Source of the DNA: Phycomyces blakesleeanus NRRL 1555(-)
Taxonomy: Eukaryota; Mucoromycota; Mucoromycetes; Mucorales; Phycomycetaceae
Direction of reading: 5' to 3'
DNA: 64,000 nt
NCBI RefSeq assembly: GCF_001638985.1
Contig: NW_017265136.1
Coordinates: 372,001-436,000 of the forward strand
Below the pieces are notes generated by a model that made no database searches, had not been told where the DNA came from, and worked only from the letters and a program-made list of their open reading frames with translations. Position 1 is the first letter of the stretch, and the number at the start of each line of letters is the position of its first letter. Shown one piece after another: positions 36,032-49,616 of the stretch. A program made the position numbers and the translations under genes.

Positions 36032-37329
36032 ATGAATGATAATGGCTACGTGAATTGGTCCGATGTAAAGGAGACCTGGTATAATCAATATACTAATTAT
36101 GGAGAAGCTTCTCTCAATGTTATTCGCCATTTGTTTGAACCAGAAAAGTTCTTTGCAGAAGAAAGCACTACAGTCAACATGCCAATTTTCACCGGTAATA
36201 AATGCTACTGATGTTGACAATAAATAGAGGCACTGAATCTTATTTTGTTTTATAATCTCTTATTGTTGTTAATCCTGTTCAACTTTACGCATCAAACTTC
36301 AATGTATTTTTTTTTTCATCATCTTAGGTAAAGACCCAATTACACAGGAAAGAGTGTTTTTGATTCATAGCCTGGTCTGCGCCCAACTGCAGCAAATGTT
36401 AGCATTAGTAACCAACCGTCGTGGTCTACCTGATCCCGTCATGCCGTCTTTCCAACGACAAAATTACATTGAATTATCCCCATGCAATATTGACAACCCT
36501 CAGGCCTACAAAAAAATGGAAAAAGAAGTAGCGAAGATGAACAAGGGACGGGATCGATTGAGAGTGGCTAAAGAAGAGCTAAAATTGGCACACGCGTTGA
36601 TAGAAGCAAAACAGTATGTGTTTGTGAGTCTTGACATTGAAGCCTACGAGGAGGACCATTCGATTTTACTGGAGATTGGCTGGTCGATCTACGACTCCAA
36701 AACCGATCTTTATATGGACCAGCACTATATTAATAGTTCCTACCGCCACTTGGTCAATGGGAAATACGTGGACAACCAAAAGTTGCGGTTTCAGTTTGGG
36801 ACGTCTGTGTGGTGTACTCTGAAGCAAGCACTCGAAGAGCTACGCAAGGATCTTGACTGGGCTGTTGAAAGAGACGGTGGATTTGTGCTGGTGGGACACG
36901 GATTGGACTCGGATATCAAATATCTTGCTACCCAAAAGTTCAAGTGGCCTGGACGTTGTATTAATGGTAGTGGCAGTGGCAGTGGAGGAAGAGGAGGAGA
37001 TGTTGATAATGTGAGAATCAGTGCAGCAGTAGCTATCCTTAATACAGACACGATGTATGGTGCATCAATTGGTAACCCAACCAACCCACCTTCGTTGGGA
37101 ACTACATTGAGTAAAGTTGGAATTGATGCATGGTGTCTCCACAATGCAGGTGAGTTAGTGGGTTTGATTATTATTATTTTTTGAAAGTATCATGTTTATT
37201 TCGGGGGAAGGTTTCTTTTGACAGCCGAAACTATTTATTAATATCTTTTTAGGAAACGATGCACACTATACGCTTCTTTTATTTATGACCTTGATTAACT
37301 CTACTCGAGCAACTCATGGAAGTGGGTAG
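36032..37329 (+). CDS. Gfd2/YDR514C-like protein with DEDDh exonuclease fold
   Basis: Three exons: 36032-36194, 36328-37149, 37253-37329; 353 residues. The core reads QYVFVSLDIEAYEEDHSILL (first motif with the Asp-x-Glu pair), LVGHGLDSDIKYL (second motif with Asp) and a third motif HNAGNDAHYTLLLFMT, which gives the H-x4-D signature of DEDDh exonucleases. This is the Gfd2/YDR514C-like nuclease-fold family; yeast Gfd2 was described as a high-copy suppressor linked to Dbp5 and mRNA export. All four expected acidic residues and the His are present, so catalytic activity is plausible but unproven for the family. The His and the final Asp lie on either side of intron 2. A charged helix (KKMEKEVAKMNKGRDRLRV) precedes the domain and a Gly/Ser-rich insert (GSGSGSGGRGG) interrupts it. 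Confidence 0.85.
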
Positions 37330-37582
37330 GATACGTATAAAAGTGATCCATGTATATATATGTATATATATTAGGGGAAAACACATATATTTTTTAGCTT
37401 TACTTTCAATTCAAGATCTAAATAAATAAACAGTTCATTTTCCACACATACATATATTCACATTTCTTTTCTTTTCTTTTTCTTTTAATAATAATAATAG
37501 CAACAATAATACTAAAGAAAAGTTCGTGGTAGAAAAAACAAACACATACACTCTCTTTCCTTCATTCTCCCTTTTATCTAGT

Positions 37583-38856
37583 TTATTGGGGTGCAGGCTG
37601 CTGCTGTACAACAGCTTGACCATAACGAGTAATCATGTCCTTGATGGTTAAATAGGCCTTGGGAACTACTGCGGGAATACGGGGATCAGCGGTTGGAGGC
37701 AAGATAAGGCTGTCAAGGCGAGTACGGAGCTCGGTAAAGGCCTGTCTGGTGTAGGAAGAGAGGTGGAAACGGAATCGCAAGAATTGGGCAAACACAAATA
37801 CAGACATGACACGCAACCTAAGCAAACAAACAAACCAATGAATAAATACCAAGATTATACTCATCTTTTTTTTTTGGGATCAAGGAGATTGCTTGCAAAT
37901 ATATATATATATAAATCAACTTACTTGAAAAGTCCAAGAATCAAACGACCCATAATACCAACAACTTCAATTTGGGCAACAAATCTCATACCAGGACCAT
38001 AGTTCTTGTCAGTCCATGTCTTGATCTGCAACTGAGTCTTTGGTTGCCAGCTTGTAGTGGAACCAGCGGGTACAGGGAATATAGTGGGAATAATACTGGT
38101 TCTGACATAGCCAAGCGCATGGAAAGTGCTGAATGATACATAGGGAACAAGACTCACTTTAACCAACCCAATAAATACATAAAATATATGACATGATTGT
38201 AAGTACACGTATAATATATATATATATATATCTGCGAGTGTGGAGAGAAATATGTGAATATTTTAAGCTCACCAGAAATAGGACTAGAGAACATCCAGTA
38301 AAGAGCCAAGAGAAGGTACTGAGCATTCTCATCCATTGCCAACTTCTGTGCAAATGGGGCATTAAGTTGAGGGATCTGAGATAAAAGTATTAATACAAAA
38401 CTCTACGCATCCTACACAAAAACACAACCACTACACACGAACACACTAGAAAAGATATAGTAATATATATATATATATAGTACTTACACCGTGGGATTTG
38501 TAGATGACAACACCATAAGATATAATTGCACCAATGTAGGCCATTGTGTAGCCCTTTGTACTGGAACTAAATGTCACAAGAGAGATTACATACAACAAGG
38601 CACCGAACAAAGTCAAGAGGTGACCTGTAAACCAGAGGAATTGCAGGTTCTATTGAAGTCAATTAATACTTGTATATACTAACACACATATTTTTGTGGT
38701 TCTCTATTGTAATAAAAGAATAAAGCATAACAAAACTCGGTAGTATTTGTTGTAAAGAAGTATTATCTCTTTTATTAGTATGCGGAAAAAAAAGGTTACC
38801 TTTGCCATCGTAAGCACACGGACTTGAAGAGGTTGAGATGATAATGGATTGGCCAT
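37583..38856 (-). CDS. TMEM33 / Per33 / Tts1 family ER-membrane protein
   Basis: Five exons: 38800-38856, 38488-38649, 38273-38375, 37925-38156, 37583-37817; 262 residues. Hydrophobic segments include FLWFTGHLLTLFGALLYVIS, AYIGAIISYGVVIY, YLLLALYWMFSSPIS and LVPYVSFSTFHALGYVRTS, followed by a basic C-terminal half (TRQAFTELRTRLDSLILPPT). This is the pattern of TMEM33 homologues: Per33 and Pom33 in budding yeast and Tts1 in fission yeast, reticulon-associated proteins that shape the ER and act at nuclear pores. The gene starts MANPLSSQPLQVRVLTMAK. The acceptor of intron 3 (TTAAAG) lacks a pyrimidine tract, so that junction rests on reading frame and the family pattern. Confidence 0.85.
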
Positions 38857-39211
38857 TATTTAGAATCTAGAATAAGTATATGTATATACGTGATTACGCG
38901 TAAAGCTGTTTATATATATATATATATAATTAAAATAAGTTGGAGATAAAGATAGGTAAAATATATATAATTATAATTATAATTATAAGGACTAGAAGAA
39001 GAAGGAATATATAAAAATGGCTTGGTATAACAAACAAGCAGGGCAAAAACAAGGGCACAGAAACACAAACACAAACACACGCACTTGTAATTATAGGCCG
39101 ACAGACCGACACATACGCACACAGAGAGAGATTGAACAGTTGAGAGTTTGATAGTTTTGAGATACGCCTTACACACACACACACATACACACTGGCGGTC
39201 AATATCTGGCC

Positions 39212-39292
39212 AGTCAGTCAACCAGTCAACCAGTCAACCAAAAACCAGTCAATCAGTCAATTGCCAGTCAGTCAGTCAGTCAGTCAGTGATG
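39212..39292. repeat. CAGTCAAC-type tandem repeat
   Basis: About a dozen 4- to 8-bp units, first CAGTCAAC and then CAGT, head to tail. It follows CA-rich microsatellite DNA upstream of the TMEM33-family gene. Confidence 0.9.
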
Positions 39293-40246
39293 GCACGGTA
39301 TGGAATACTACAGATCATTTACTAAACTTATGATTGGCTGGTAATGGTCTCACCAAAGATGGCATTCAAATATTGATTGTCAGTTGTGCGCGTTTCAAGA
39401 TTGCAAGGGTGAACTGATGTGCAAATCGAAATGGTTTACAAGTTTATGTTTTCAATGATAGAAGGTATCTAACAAAATGTTTCCAGCATTTCGGGTAAGT
39501 TTGTTTCTGTAATTACAATGATGATATAACAGCTACATAAGATAAGATAATATAATATAGTATAAAGTATAAATGCTTTTTATTTATTTATTTAACTATT
39601 TATTATTGGGAGGACAAGTTCGAAGCACAATTTCTTGTACGAACTTACAGCATTTTTTTTTGGTTCTTTATTTCACTCTCTACTACAATTGAAACCATAA
39701 CTGTAATTGCAATTGGAATTGCAATTGGAATTATGATTGCACTGTAACTACACAGTAACTGTAATTGTAATTACAGCTGTAATTGTTTCCAAAACAGAAA
39801 ACGTGCAAGGTCTGTGCACGAGATTATAATGTGTATTTTTAAGAAGTACACGAGGCAAAAGATGCAGGATTCCTGCATTGATTTCGAATAAATACCAAAA
39901 ATAATAATAATAATAATAATACTAGTTTTATTATTCTTATTTTGTGCCAACGAAAATGTTGCTTGTTATTTTAACAAAAAGAATAATAAGAATAAGAATA
40001 AAGTTAAGAAAATTCCAATTAAGAACTTTATAAACACACGCACATACATATATATATATATGTGTGTGTGTGCGTGTGTGTGTGCGTATCTTTGAAAAAA
40101 AAAGAAATCACTATAGTAACTTGATAATTTGAAATTAGGTTCCAAATTAAGAATTGTAGTAAAAAATAAAAAATCAAAAAAAAAATCAAAATGGGCATTT
40201 TTTTTCACTATATGATGTAAGTTCTGTAACCATAACAACAAGAACA

Positions 40247-40293
<47 letters not shown>

Positions 40294-41393
40294 GTAGGCT
40301 AATAATTACTTTTAGTACGTTTGATTATTATCGTTTTCGTAGACAGTAAATTATTCTTCAAACAATGAATTGGAGTGTATCACATTGAATATCCAAAACA
40401 AAAAGAAAACAGAGCAAATATTGTAGCCTACTATTATTACTATTATTACTATCGTACTGGTCTGTGTTGAATAAATATTATAGGTACTAATCATACGAGT
40501 CAAGTGTATTGTTCTTAATTGAATATTGTCACACATTTTATATTATATATATATATATGTATATGTATGCATGTATGTATGTATGTATGTATGTATATAT
40601 ATGTATGTACTCTACTGTACTGTATTTTACTAGTTGGCTTGTAATTGATTAATGAGCTGATTACAGCTATTAAATATAAAAGTAATTATATATGTATATA
40701 ATTAAATATATATGTATATATATAAAAAGAAAGAGAATAGGAAGGAAGGAAGGAATGAAGGAAGAGAGGGAGAGAGAGAGGAAAGGAGAGGAAGGGAGAG
40801 ATTATGTACTATTGAAAAAAGTTGCTTTAACCCCGTATTCTCGGGCTGACAAAATACAAAATAAAAACTAATAGGCAAAATCCCAAGTGATTTGGAATGG
40901 AGCAATAAAAATGTCCGACTTTTTGTTAATTGATTATAATTGATTGTTATGACATCGTTATGTGGCAAGTTTATTTTGAATATAATAAAATAATATAAAA
41001 AGTATATGTGTATGTCAGTTTGTCTGTATGTATGCGCGTGTGTGCGTATGTGCGTACGTGCGTGTACGTGTGCGTATGCTAGTATGCTAGTATGTTTATA
41101 CGCTTATACGCTTGTATGCTTATATGCTTTTATACTTGTATGCTTGTATGAATGGTATCCTCGTACGATAAAATTGATATTTGACACCCAACATTTAATT
41201 TGATCCATCATATTATTATATGCTCTCTACACAACATCATACTTGATATATATTTGGCACCTGTACGTCTCTGCCTCTATATATATGTGATATATATATA
41301 TATATGATATAAATATTTCTATTTTGCACGAGGAATTTTCTTTTTGTTTCGGATGAGTGGAAATAAAAAAAAATGTACGACGGCCAATGACTA

Positions 41394-41407
41394 GTATCCA
41401 TGGCAAC
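41394..41407. promoter_or_regulatory. X-box-like site
   Basis: GTATCCATGGCAAC is a near-perfect palindromic X-box of the RFX type. A second related site, GTATCCATGGTGAT, lies at 41773-41786. There is no adjacent gene within 1 kb, so function is uncertain. Confidence 0.4.
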
Positions 41408-43057
41408 ACAGCAATTTCCAAAAAGGGGAAAAACCACCATCTGGTGAGACGTGTCATTGACCACATGTCCTGTACAATTATACAAAAATATAAATAAAAT
41501 AAAGTAAAAAAAAATTAAAGGAACACTGTACAAGCTCCGAGATATTATCTAATAAGAATAAAAGAAAAAAAGAAACTATCACGGCCGTGCGCGTCAAAAA
41601 CACATATATATATACATACATACATACACATACACAGATAAATACACACACACACACATACACACACACACGTATATATACATGTATTTATGTGTATGTA
41701 TGTATTAGTATATCCAAGACTTTGGATATTTAATTGTCTTTACAAAACATGCGCTGTTTTTATATAGAATTTGTATCCATGGTGATTTCAAGCATTTGGT
41801 AACACAGCCCCAGATGTTTTTTTTCTTTCTTTTTTGTTAAAGATGTATGTTTTGGTTTTGGTTTATAGTAAAAAAATGCAGTGAATGCTCTTTTGTATTC
41901 ATTTATAAATTGTTGGAATAAAATAATAATAAAAATAAAAGAGTAAAGAAAAAAATGAATAACAAATATTACAAACAAGATGTATAAAGAAAGAAAAAAG
42001 AAGAAGAAAAAAAAAGAAATGCTTGTTGTTGTTGTTGTTGTTGTGGTTGTTGTCTTTGGTCTATAGGATGAAGGGAAAATAATAAAGAATAATAAAAAAA
42101 GAGTGCCCGTAGAAACGGGCAATGGTATAAAAAACTACCACACGATGTCGTGTTGTTTTTTTTTCTCTTGGCAATTATATATAAGAGCCTCCTTTTTTTT
42201 GAGTTTAGCATCGCAGATGTAAAAGGTCATATAAAATATAATGGCACATATAAAGAATGGTGGGGCGATATAGAAAGAGTGTAAAGAGAGAGAAAGAGAA
42301 AAAAAAAGGCATATGAGAGAGAATATATGGAGAGAATATAAAGACATAGATGTGTGGTAAAAAAAAAATATAAAAAAATGGTTATGAAGGGAAAAATAAA
42401 ATAAAGAATAATGATAGCACTTCAAGTGCTTTTGCAATGCAGCAGAAAATATTAAAAGAAATATAAGAGATAGAGAGAGAGAGAGAAAAACTTGTCCATG
42501 CGACAGATATATGTATATACAGAACATTATGTAGTTGAGTATGCGTGATATACACAGCCAACTACACAAGGGTTGAAAATGAAGCACACCTGTGTAAGCC
42601 AGAAATAGAGTAAAGAAGAAAAGAAAGCAAAGAAGAAAAAAGGGGAAGGGGAATTGCACGCACACACGCACACTGCTTTGTCTTCTTCCTTTTTCGATTC
42701 CATTTCTTCTTTTCGGATAATTTTCAGCGTACAGATGGACAGACAGAGAGAGATTGATTGATTGTTTGTTTGATTGATTGATTGATTGGTTTGTTGGTTT
42801 GTTGATTAATTGATTGATTGATTGATTGTTTGTTTGTTTGTTTGATCGATTGATAGAGAGAGGAAGATATCTTGAGTGTATGAGAGAGAGAGGAAGAGGT
42901 TGATGGCATCAAGATTGAAACATTTTTTTTTGGATATTGAAAACGGTCTTGTCTGAAAGGGAGGATTTGAATATTGATTGAGCTCGCCGGTGATGAAAGA
43001 GAGAATTTGCGATTATTTTTGGCTGTTGTTGTGCAAGGAAAAAAAATTGTTTCGGAT

Positions 43058-44257
43058 CTACTTGATTTCGATGGGGTAGCTGTAAGACGAAGGCTGGGTA
43101 CGCATCCCATGGGTAGTATAGGGTTGCTGGTAGTACGGATAATGGGGCCCGTCATTCATGGCTGGTTGTTGACGAAAGGCAGATGGTTGAGGTGCAGACC
43201 ATCTTTGTTGAGGATAGCCAACTGTGGGCTTTTCGGGATAATTGTAGCCATGTTGTTGGTGTTGCTGTTGGTGTTGTTGTTGGTGGTGGTGGTGGAGGTG
43301 TTGCTGTTGGTGTTGCTGTTGGTGGTAAGGTGTTGCCAGGGGGCGGTAAACAATCGGAGCCACCAATACGGGAGAGGATCGGTTGTACTGGAAACAATCC
43401 AAAGGTGTGGCAGGAGGACTGGGAGGGGCGTCGCCTTCAGAGTCGCAACTGGTGGTGGGAGATGCAGGAAGATAATTGTTTGAGGGAGATGGTTTGGTCA
43501 TGCTGTAATAAAATGATGAATGAGTAAATGAAGTACATACAAACATGTGTGTGTGTGAGAGAGTGTGTATTTATTTATGTATTTTTAATTTTAAAATAAA
43601 GAATATGATTTTTACCTAAAAGATTTCCACTGAGGGTCGTGGCATCTTTGGTGTCTAGAGAGAGTTGTCTTGCGTGTGAAAGACTTGCCACAGTCGGGAT
43701 AATGGCAAACATAGGGTCGTTTTCCGGTGTGGGTTCGTCTGTGTCTGGCAAGAGAAGAAGACTATAAAAGGAGAATAAGAATAAGAATGAGTACGAGTGA
43801 GTTTGTGTGTGTGGGTATTTATTATTGTTATTATTAATGTATTATTAATATTTTATAAGCAATAAAGTAGAGTAAAGTAAAATGTAATATTATAAATTAG
43901 TATAAAACTTACATCACTGAATGATTTTCCACAAGAAGTATATTCGCACACATGAGGACGCTCTCCAGTGTGAGTGCGATAATGAACTGTTAGAGCTGAG
44001 CGCTGAATGAATTGTTTGCCACAGCCGGCCCATTCGCAGTGATAGGGTCTTTCGCCTGTGTGGATTCTACGATGTCTGGAAAGGTCTGAGCGTCTAGAAA
44101 AGCGTTTGCCACAGTCGTCCCAGATACATTCATATGGCTTATCAGAATCACAAGAAGCACCACTTGGTGAGTCTGCATTGGAGGAAAAGGACGAAAGGCT
44201 GGCGTTTTCGAGAAAATCACGGTCTTCTTGGTCGTTGAGTAAGTTGCGAATGTCCAT
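43058..44257 (-). CDS. C2H2 zinc-finger transcription factor (four fingers)
   Basis: Three exons: 43913-44257, 43616-43761, 43058-43502; 311 residues. After an acidic N-terminus ([20 protein letters not shown]) come four tandem fingers of the CxxxxC type: [60 protein letters not shown] and [20 protein letters not shown], with canonical HTGERP/HTGKRP linkers, indicating sequence-specific DNA binding. The third finger is split by intron 1. The C-terminal third is rich in Pro, Gln, His and Tyr ([20 protein letters not shown]), a typical activation or interaction region. It starts at the first ATG (44257) after a purine-rich leader full of GA repeats. No ortholog is assigned. Confidence 0.9.
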
Positions 44258-47200
44258 AGTTGTTTAAAGGAAATAATTAAGAGTCGTTTGTAAAGTTAAA
44301 TAGAGCGATAGAGTAAGTAAGTAAGAAGTAAGGGCAATAGAGAGAGAGAGAGAGAGAAAGAGAGATAAAAAGAATAAAAAAATAAAAGGGAAATATATAA
44401 AGGTAAAAAAGAAATATAAAAATGAAAAAAAAAGAAAAAATTGAGCTAAATAGGCAAGGTGAAAGAAAAAAAAAGGAAATAGAATTTAGAAGAGATGAAC
44501 AATGGGTGCTGCTCAGTTTATATAAACATCTCGGGTATGGGTCACGGGTCAATAACACTTGAATATAAAAAAAAGAAATTATAGTTTGCCCAGGGAAGGG
44601 CTACACACGCTTTCTCTCTCGCTCTCTTGGTCGTACAGTAGTAAAATGACACGATCCCTTTGCTACACGGCCCCATATCACCCAACCCACTCATCCCACT
44701 AACCAACCAACCAACCAAGCGACCGACCGACCGACCCAACCGACCAACCGACACTTTGTATACACATTTGTACAAATTATATATAATCTTGTATTTTGCA
44801 CATTTACATACACTTATTTTATATACATATAATAATAATATTATTATTACTACTATAATATATATATATATAACAATCTCTTATGAAATAATTTTTTTTT
44901 GAATAAGCTGACATGGAATAAACATTCAACCCAGCTTAATACATATGAGTTCGTCAGATAAGAATCCAAGTATTTAAATTATTAGTAATATTTTAATTAT
45001 TTTATATATATTATATATCTATAGCCCATTGATCACCAATAGGGTCCGAGCAAGAGCACTTTAATTTTTTTTATTTTTTTTTGAATCTTCCTTTTTTAAT
45101 GCTCTAATTGACTGACTGGCGCTTTTATTTTTATTTTTATTTTTATTTTATTATAATTATTATATGATTACATCGCTGAACTAATATTCAACAGCGACAC
45201 CCCCCAAAACTCTCGATCATTATTGAGGCACAAACACAAACACAAACACACAATTACACACAATTACACTCACACACAGGCATAGCCAGAGATATAGATA
45301 TAGATATAAGCATAGATATAGATATGCAGGAAAATGAACAGTTAAAGAGCTAAAGATATAAAGAGACAAAGAGATGAGTTTTCTGGAAATGAAATATATT
45401 AATGTGTTCGCTTTGGTGTTGGTCCCCCTCCCCCAATAACCCTTTTCCTCTCTTCTCTTCTCTTCTCATTTCTCTCCACTTCCTCTCCCCTTCAAAATTA
45501 CTATTACTACGATTTACAGTAGTATCAATAATTTGCTTATATATATATATATATATATATATATGCGTGTGGGTGGCTAATTTGTTTCGGGTGGGTACGT
45601 GCGTGGGATCCAGGCTATATTATGAGTCTACGCCAAATATATAAACCCCACCACAACCATTATATTGCCGTCATTTTATCTTTGTTTTAAAAAAAGTAAT
45701 TCCAATAATAAACAAACGTCTGGGCCTGTGCACCTATTAAACGTGTGGGGGATGTACATGATTGACAACCAGTGTGTTTCTCTTATTGTTATTTTTATTC
45801 TTATTTCCTTTAAAAAACAGAAAAAGAAATAAAACGTGTATAGCAGGTACGGAGCACATGGGGGAGGCGTCTTTCTTGTTTTTGAATAAGAAGAAGTAGA
45901 AAAATACACGCTTCAAAGAGAGAAAAGGAAAATGACAAAATTAAATCTTCTCTTTTTTTGTAGTTGTATTTAAATGATTATTATCTGGTTACAATCGTCA
46001 TTGCCTCTTATAAAAATATATATATAAAAAAAGAAAGGAATAATCTCCTAACCGCTCATTTCCCGTTTATTTCTCATTCAACAATAGGGTGGGCACCATG
46101 GTCGCCACGTTTTTAAAAATACCAAAGGTCTGTGTAATGTACAATATCGCGTGTGTCTGTAACACAAACTCTCGAGTTCAAATGTCAGCTGGAGTAAGAA
46201 TAAAATGATAATAATAATAATAATAGTAATAGTAATAGACATACATAAATACAGACAAGCAGACAGACAAGCAGACAGACAAGCAGACAGACCAAGAGCC
46301 CATGTTTTGGCCATATATTGGTAGTACAGGATCATATTAGGCAACAAAGGTAATCAAGAAAGTACCTATAGGAGTCCAGGGCACGAGCCACTGGAATCAA
46401 TACTACCTTTGGCCTCAATTATCTTTTCTTTCTTTCTTTCTCTTTCTTTCTTCTTCTTCTTCTTCTTCTTATCATTTTTAATAAACGCACATGTACATGT
46501 ATATATATACTACAAACGATGAAAGAGTGTTTTTCAGTGGAGTGTACAAAGCCACATTCTTTAAGATGGTACAAAATCAATAAAGAAGAAATTAGCCTAT
46601 GCAGTTTTTATACAGATAATTAGTAATTTAGTCGAATTCTTTCTTGACAATATATTAATATTAAGCTAAATGATAATTGATAATTTCATAATTGCGTCTG
46701 TGTATGTGTTTAGTACAAAAATGAAACAGAATAAATATAGTGTCTTGGATAGGATAGAAAATGTATGTTATTACAATGTATGGCTGGTAATGTAAAGCAC
46801 TTTGCTCTCGTGCGACATAATACATAGACCCACTCCACCCTCTCAATCACCCAGTCACCCAGAAACCTACCAATACATATATACATAACATTTACATGTT
46901 TATTTTTCTTTTTACGAGAAATATATACACTGAATAGTATAGACATTCACTTTTGAGGTTGTATATACTCTAATGAGCTACCAATACTAAAACACTAGCC
47001 TTGTACATATACATATATGCATTCTATTGATTGATAGCATTTGATTTATAAACCTTCTTTATTTATTTATTTTTGGCTTTTTAAATCCACAGACTCCATA
47101 CACATATTATTCATTTAAATACTCGGCCCGCCAAGGACAGCGTGGCAACAAGTCCGATAGCCTTTCTTTACTATTATAACTATTACCGCGGATGTGAAAT

Positions 47201-47567
47201 AACTAAATAACTTTAATAAAAAAAATATATAATATTAATTTATATATATATATATCTTAGGCGGCTAAACAATCCTTTGTATTTCTTCAACTGAGATCAA
47301 AAATAAGAGTATATATATTTATATTTTTTTTTTGATGTTTAAATTGTAATATAATAATAGTATATTATTATTATTTGTCTAGAAACGACATACATGAAAG
47401 GAAACCCTCAAATACTAATAAGCTCTGGTTAAATATGTCATTCTATTAGAAATATCAAAAATTATTAATTATTCATATTTTCTTTCTTAAAGCTACTGCG
47501 ACTCTATTTTTTTTTCGGTTTCTTTTAAGGGGGAGATGATCTTGTCTTGATTGGGAAGAAAATTGTG
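44258..47567. other. Intergenic, no gene seen
   Basis: Starts with the GA-rich 5' region of the zinc-finger gene (about 44338-44480), then CCAA/CCGA runs (about 44700-44755), TA microsatellites (45538-45564), a GCAGACAGACAA array (about 46256-46292) and TTC/TTTC runs (about 46428-46470). Open frames are translations of these repeats. Confidence 0.5.
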
Positions 47568-48077
47568 TACAGTGAGAAAATTGAATATCACTTTCCAAAA
47601 ATTGAATGGCACTAAGCCAAAAATGATTGTCTCTTTGAAGTAAGAGAAATATCACAATAAGTTAAATTAGTTCATAGCAACAACTTTCGATTTTCCCCAT
47701 CATCGGTTTTGATTTATGCATAGTACAGTTATCCATCACCAAATAGCTCCCTTTTAGATTTCCATTAAGATCCATGATGTCAAGCAGAATATTCATGAAT
47801 TTGATAAGTGCGCAGTTGTCATACCTTTTGATATCGATTCTGAAATATCTTGCGCACTGCTCTCGTTACTATCATCAACATACTCCATAGCTGGTTCTGA
47901 TCTGACCTAGTACGGAAAAATCTATAAGTCACTCTGACTTTAATGACATAGGGATATCGTGTGTAGACATCTTGAGATAAAGAAAAAAGTTCCAAAAACT
48001 GCGGGAAAACCGATGCATAAAATTTCTTAGTGTGGCTATGAATTACAATTTTTTCATCCATCTTTTCCCTTACAAAA

Positions 48078-49228
48078 ATGCTAACAAAAAACCAAGCCAT
48101 TTGTGCGTTTGTCTATGTCGATTCTACTGAGGAAAACGTCAATACTTATAGAAAAAAAATCGAAGAATTTGAAGATTCTGAAATAAGTTGGAATATTAGA
48201 GAGCAGGATCCCATTTTGGTTTTGAAACAAAGAATAAGAGGCGATCCATTGACTTATAAAAAATATCTTGATTAAACTCCTGAAGAAGAAAAAGTCAATA
48301 AGAGAGAAAGAGTTGAATTGGTTACTGAGGCACAAGTCAAGCAATTTATCAACGAAGTTTATTGTCCGTCTCAACCAAAAAAAAACGATGTAATCTATGT
48401 CAAGGGAATTATTTCTACCAAGGAGATTTATGAATTAGTCAAGACTTTTACCACTGTTTTTCATGAAAAAACAGCTCAGTCATTTGCAGCCTGGTGTCGT
48501 AATCAAAAGTTGAATTTTTTTACTTGCAAAAGGAAAAAAATCCCGAAGTATCACCAGAGAGTTGTATATTTTGGAAGACATTTACTATGGTAAACCAAGA
48601 TACGACGGGATTAAAATGGTCGCTAACGTATTTAATTATAGACGACCTTATCAATTCGATTTGCACTTACTTACCGAAGTACCAAGAATCATTGAAAAGT
48701 CTCAAGAAGAATGGATGAAAAATTATTGGTTATGCTCGAAAATCACCAACAAAGGAAGACATTACTTCTAGAACAAGACTTTTGAAATCAATGGTATCAA
48801 ATTTGCAAGAACGATCTTTTGCAACCAAAATATTCGTTTCACCTTGTAGCTGGGCCTCCTCGCCGCTTGTATCGCGTGATTTACAAGGCAATTCACGAGC
48901 TATTATGGACGAGTTAAGTGTTGATGGTAACACGCAAGACCTACTTGCCTACCTTAAGTCTGTCCATCATGATGTTTGCGTGGTTACCATCGACTTTTCT
49001 GGTATAACAACACGAAGTGAAGATATTGTCAAATTGGTTGAGGCAAATCCCTCTTTAAAAAGGATTGCAGTTGAAACATTTTCCCAATGCAATGAAGTGT
49101 TTATTTTTGACACTGAGAGATTGGTTAAAGATAATAACCTATTAAAAAAATTGAGAACAGAAATCATTGTATTCAAAGATCAAAATAAACTATCAATTGT
49201 CAGCGTTACAAGAAAGGGTTTTTTATAA
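48078..49228 (+). pseudogene. Broken unrecognised gene of the inverted-arm element
   Basis: Starts ATG with NQAICAFVYVDSTEENVNTY and runs to a TAA at 48276, after which the same frame continues (TPEEEKVNKRERVELVTEAQ…) to about 48500. A single-base slip in a T7 run (about 48515) moves the frame to LLAKGKKSRSITRELYILED and IYYGKPRYDGIKMVANVFNY until a stop near 48769. A last open stretch, 48782-49228, ends with DELSVDGNTQDLLAYLKSVH and EDIVKLVEANPSLKRIAVET. Taken together the fragments suggest a protein of roughly 370-380 residues now disabled by at least two stops and a frameshift. I do not recognise the family. A related N-terminus is found at 49838-49617 on the other strand. Confidence 0.6.
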
Positions 49229-49616
49229 AAAAAAAGATATAAAATAAAGTAAAAGGAGATCAGTTGTGATCGAGTTTAGTGAGAACCACGCTATAAGTTG
49301 CGAACTTAGAATGAGAAAATATAATAAAGATAAAGATCAAATCAAATCAAATCACAATGAATATTATGCTATCCAAGGAATTATTTTCCAATAGATAATA
49401 TAAAATGTATCAGACAAGATGACGAAGGTAGAAATAATGTAGTTTATTACAAGCCAAATGGCTTCTTATTTATAATTATTTGACAAATAATGGGGTGTGA
49501 GTTAGAGTGCTCAGAGGCCAGAAAGAGAAACAAAAAAGAGAAAGAGAACAACAGAGAGAGACAAAAAGGGAAGAACAGACAAAAGAAAGGGAGGAGAACA
49601 AAAGAGACACCAAGAG

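Larger units (their letters stand above)
38857..43057. other. Long repeat-rich spacer, no gene seen
   Basis: About 4 kb without a supported gene. It is full of simple repeats: CA arrays (about 39060-39190), CAGTCAAC units (about 39212-39290), AAT (39901-39921 and 40232-40291), TATG (about 40570-40592), variable TGCTTATA-type units (about 41083-41150), CA arrays (41646-41672) and GATT/TTTG runs (about 42748-42850). Palindromic DNA rich in AATTGCAATT lies at 39701-39790. X-box-like sites lie at 41394-41407 and 41773-41786. Confidence 0.5.

Noticed and set aside
38910..39221. Val-Cys-rich minus-strand frames
   Set aside because: Products of CA/GT microsatellites upstream of the TMEM33-family gene.
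42135..42671. 178-codon minus-strand frame
   Set aside because: Phe/Leu/Ser-rich translation of GA- and poly-A-rich DNA, with no start context or family resemblance.
43183..43527. Plus-strand Val/Gly-rich frame
   Set aside because: Antisense shadow of the Gln/His-rich tail of the zinc-finger protein.
47819..48100. Minus-strand 93-codon frame (MAWFFVSIFVREKM…)
   Set aside because: It overlaps the start and conserved 5' flank of the element gene. The flank is conserved as DNA, not evidently as this protein.
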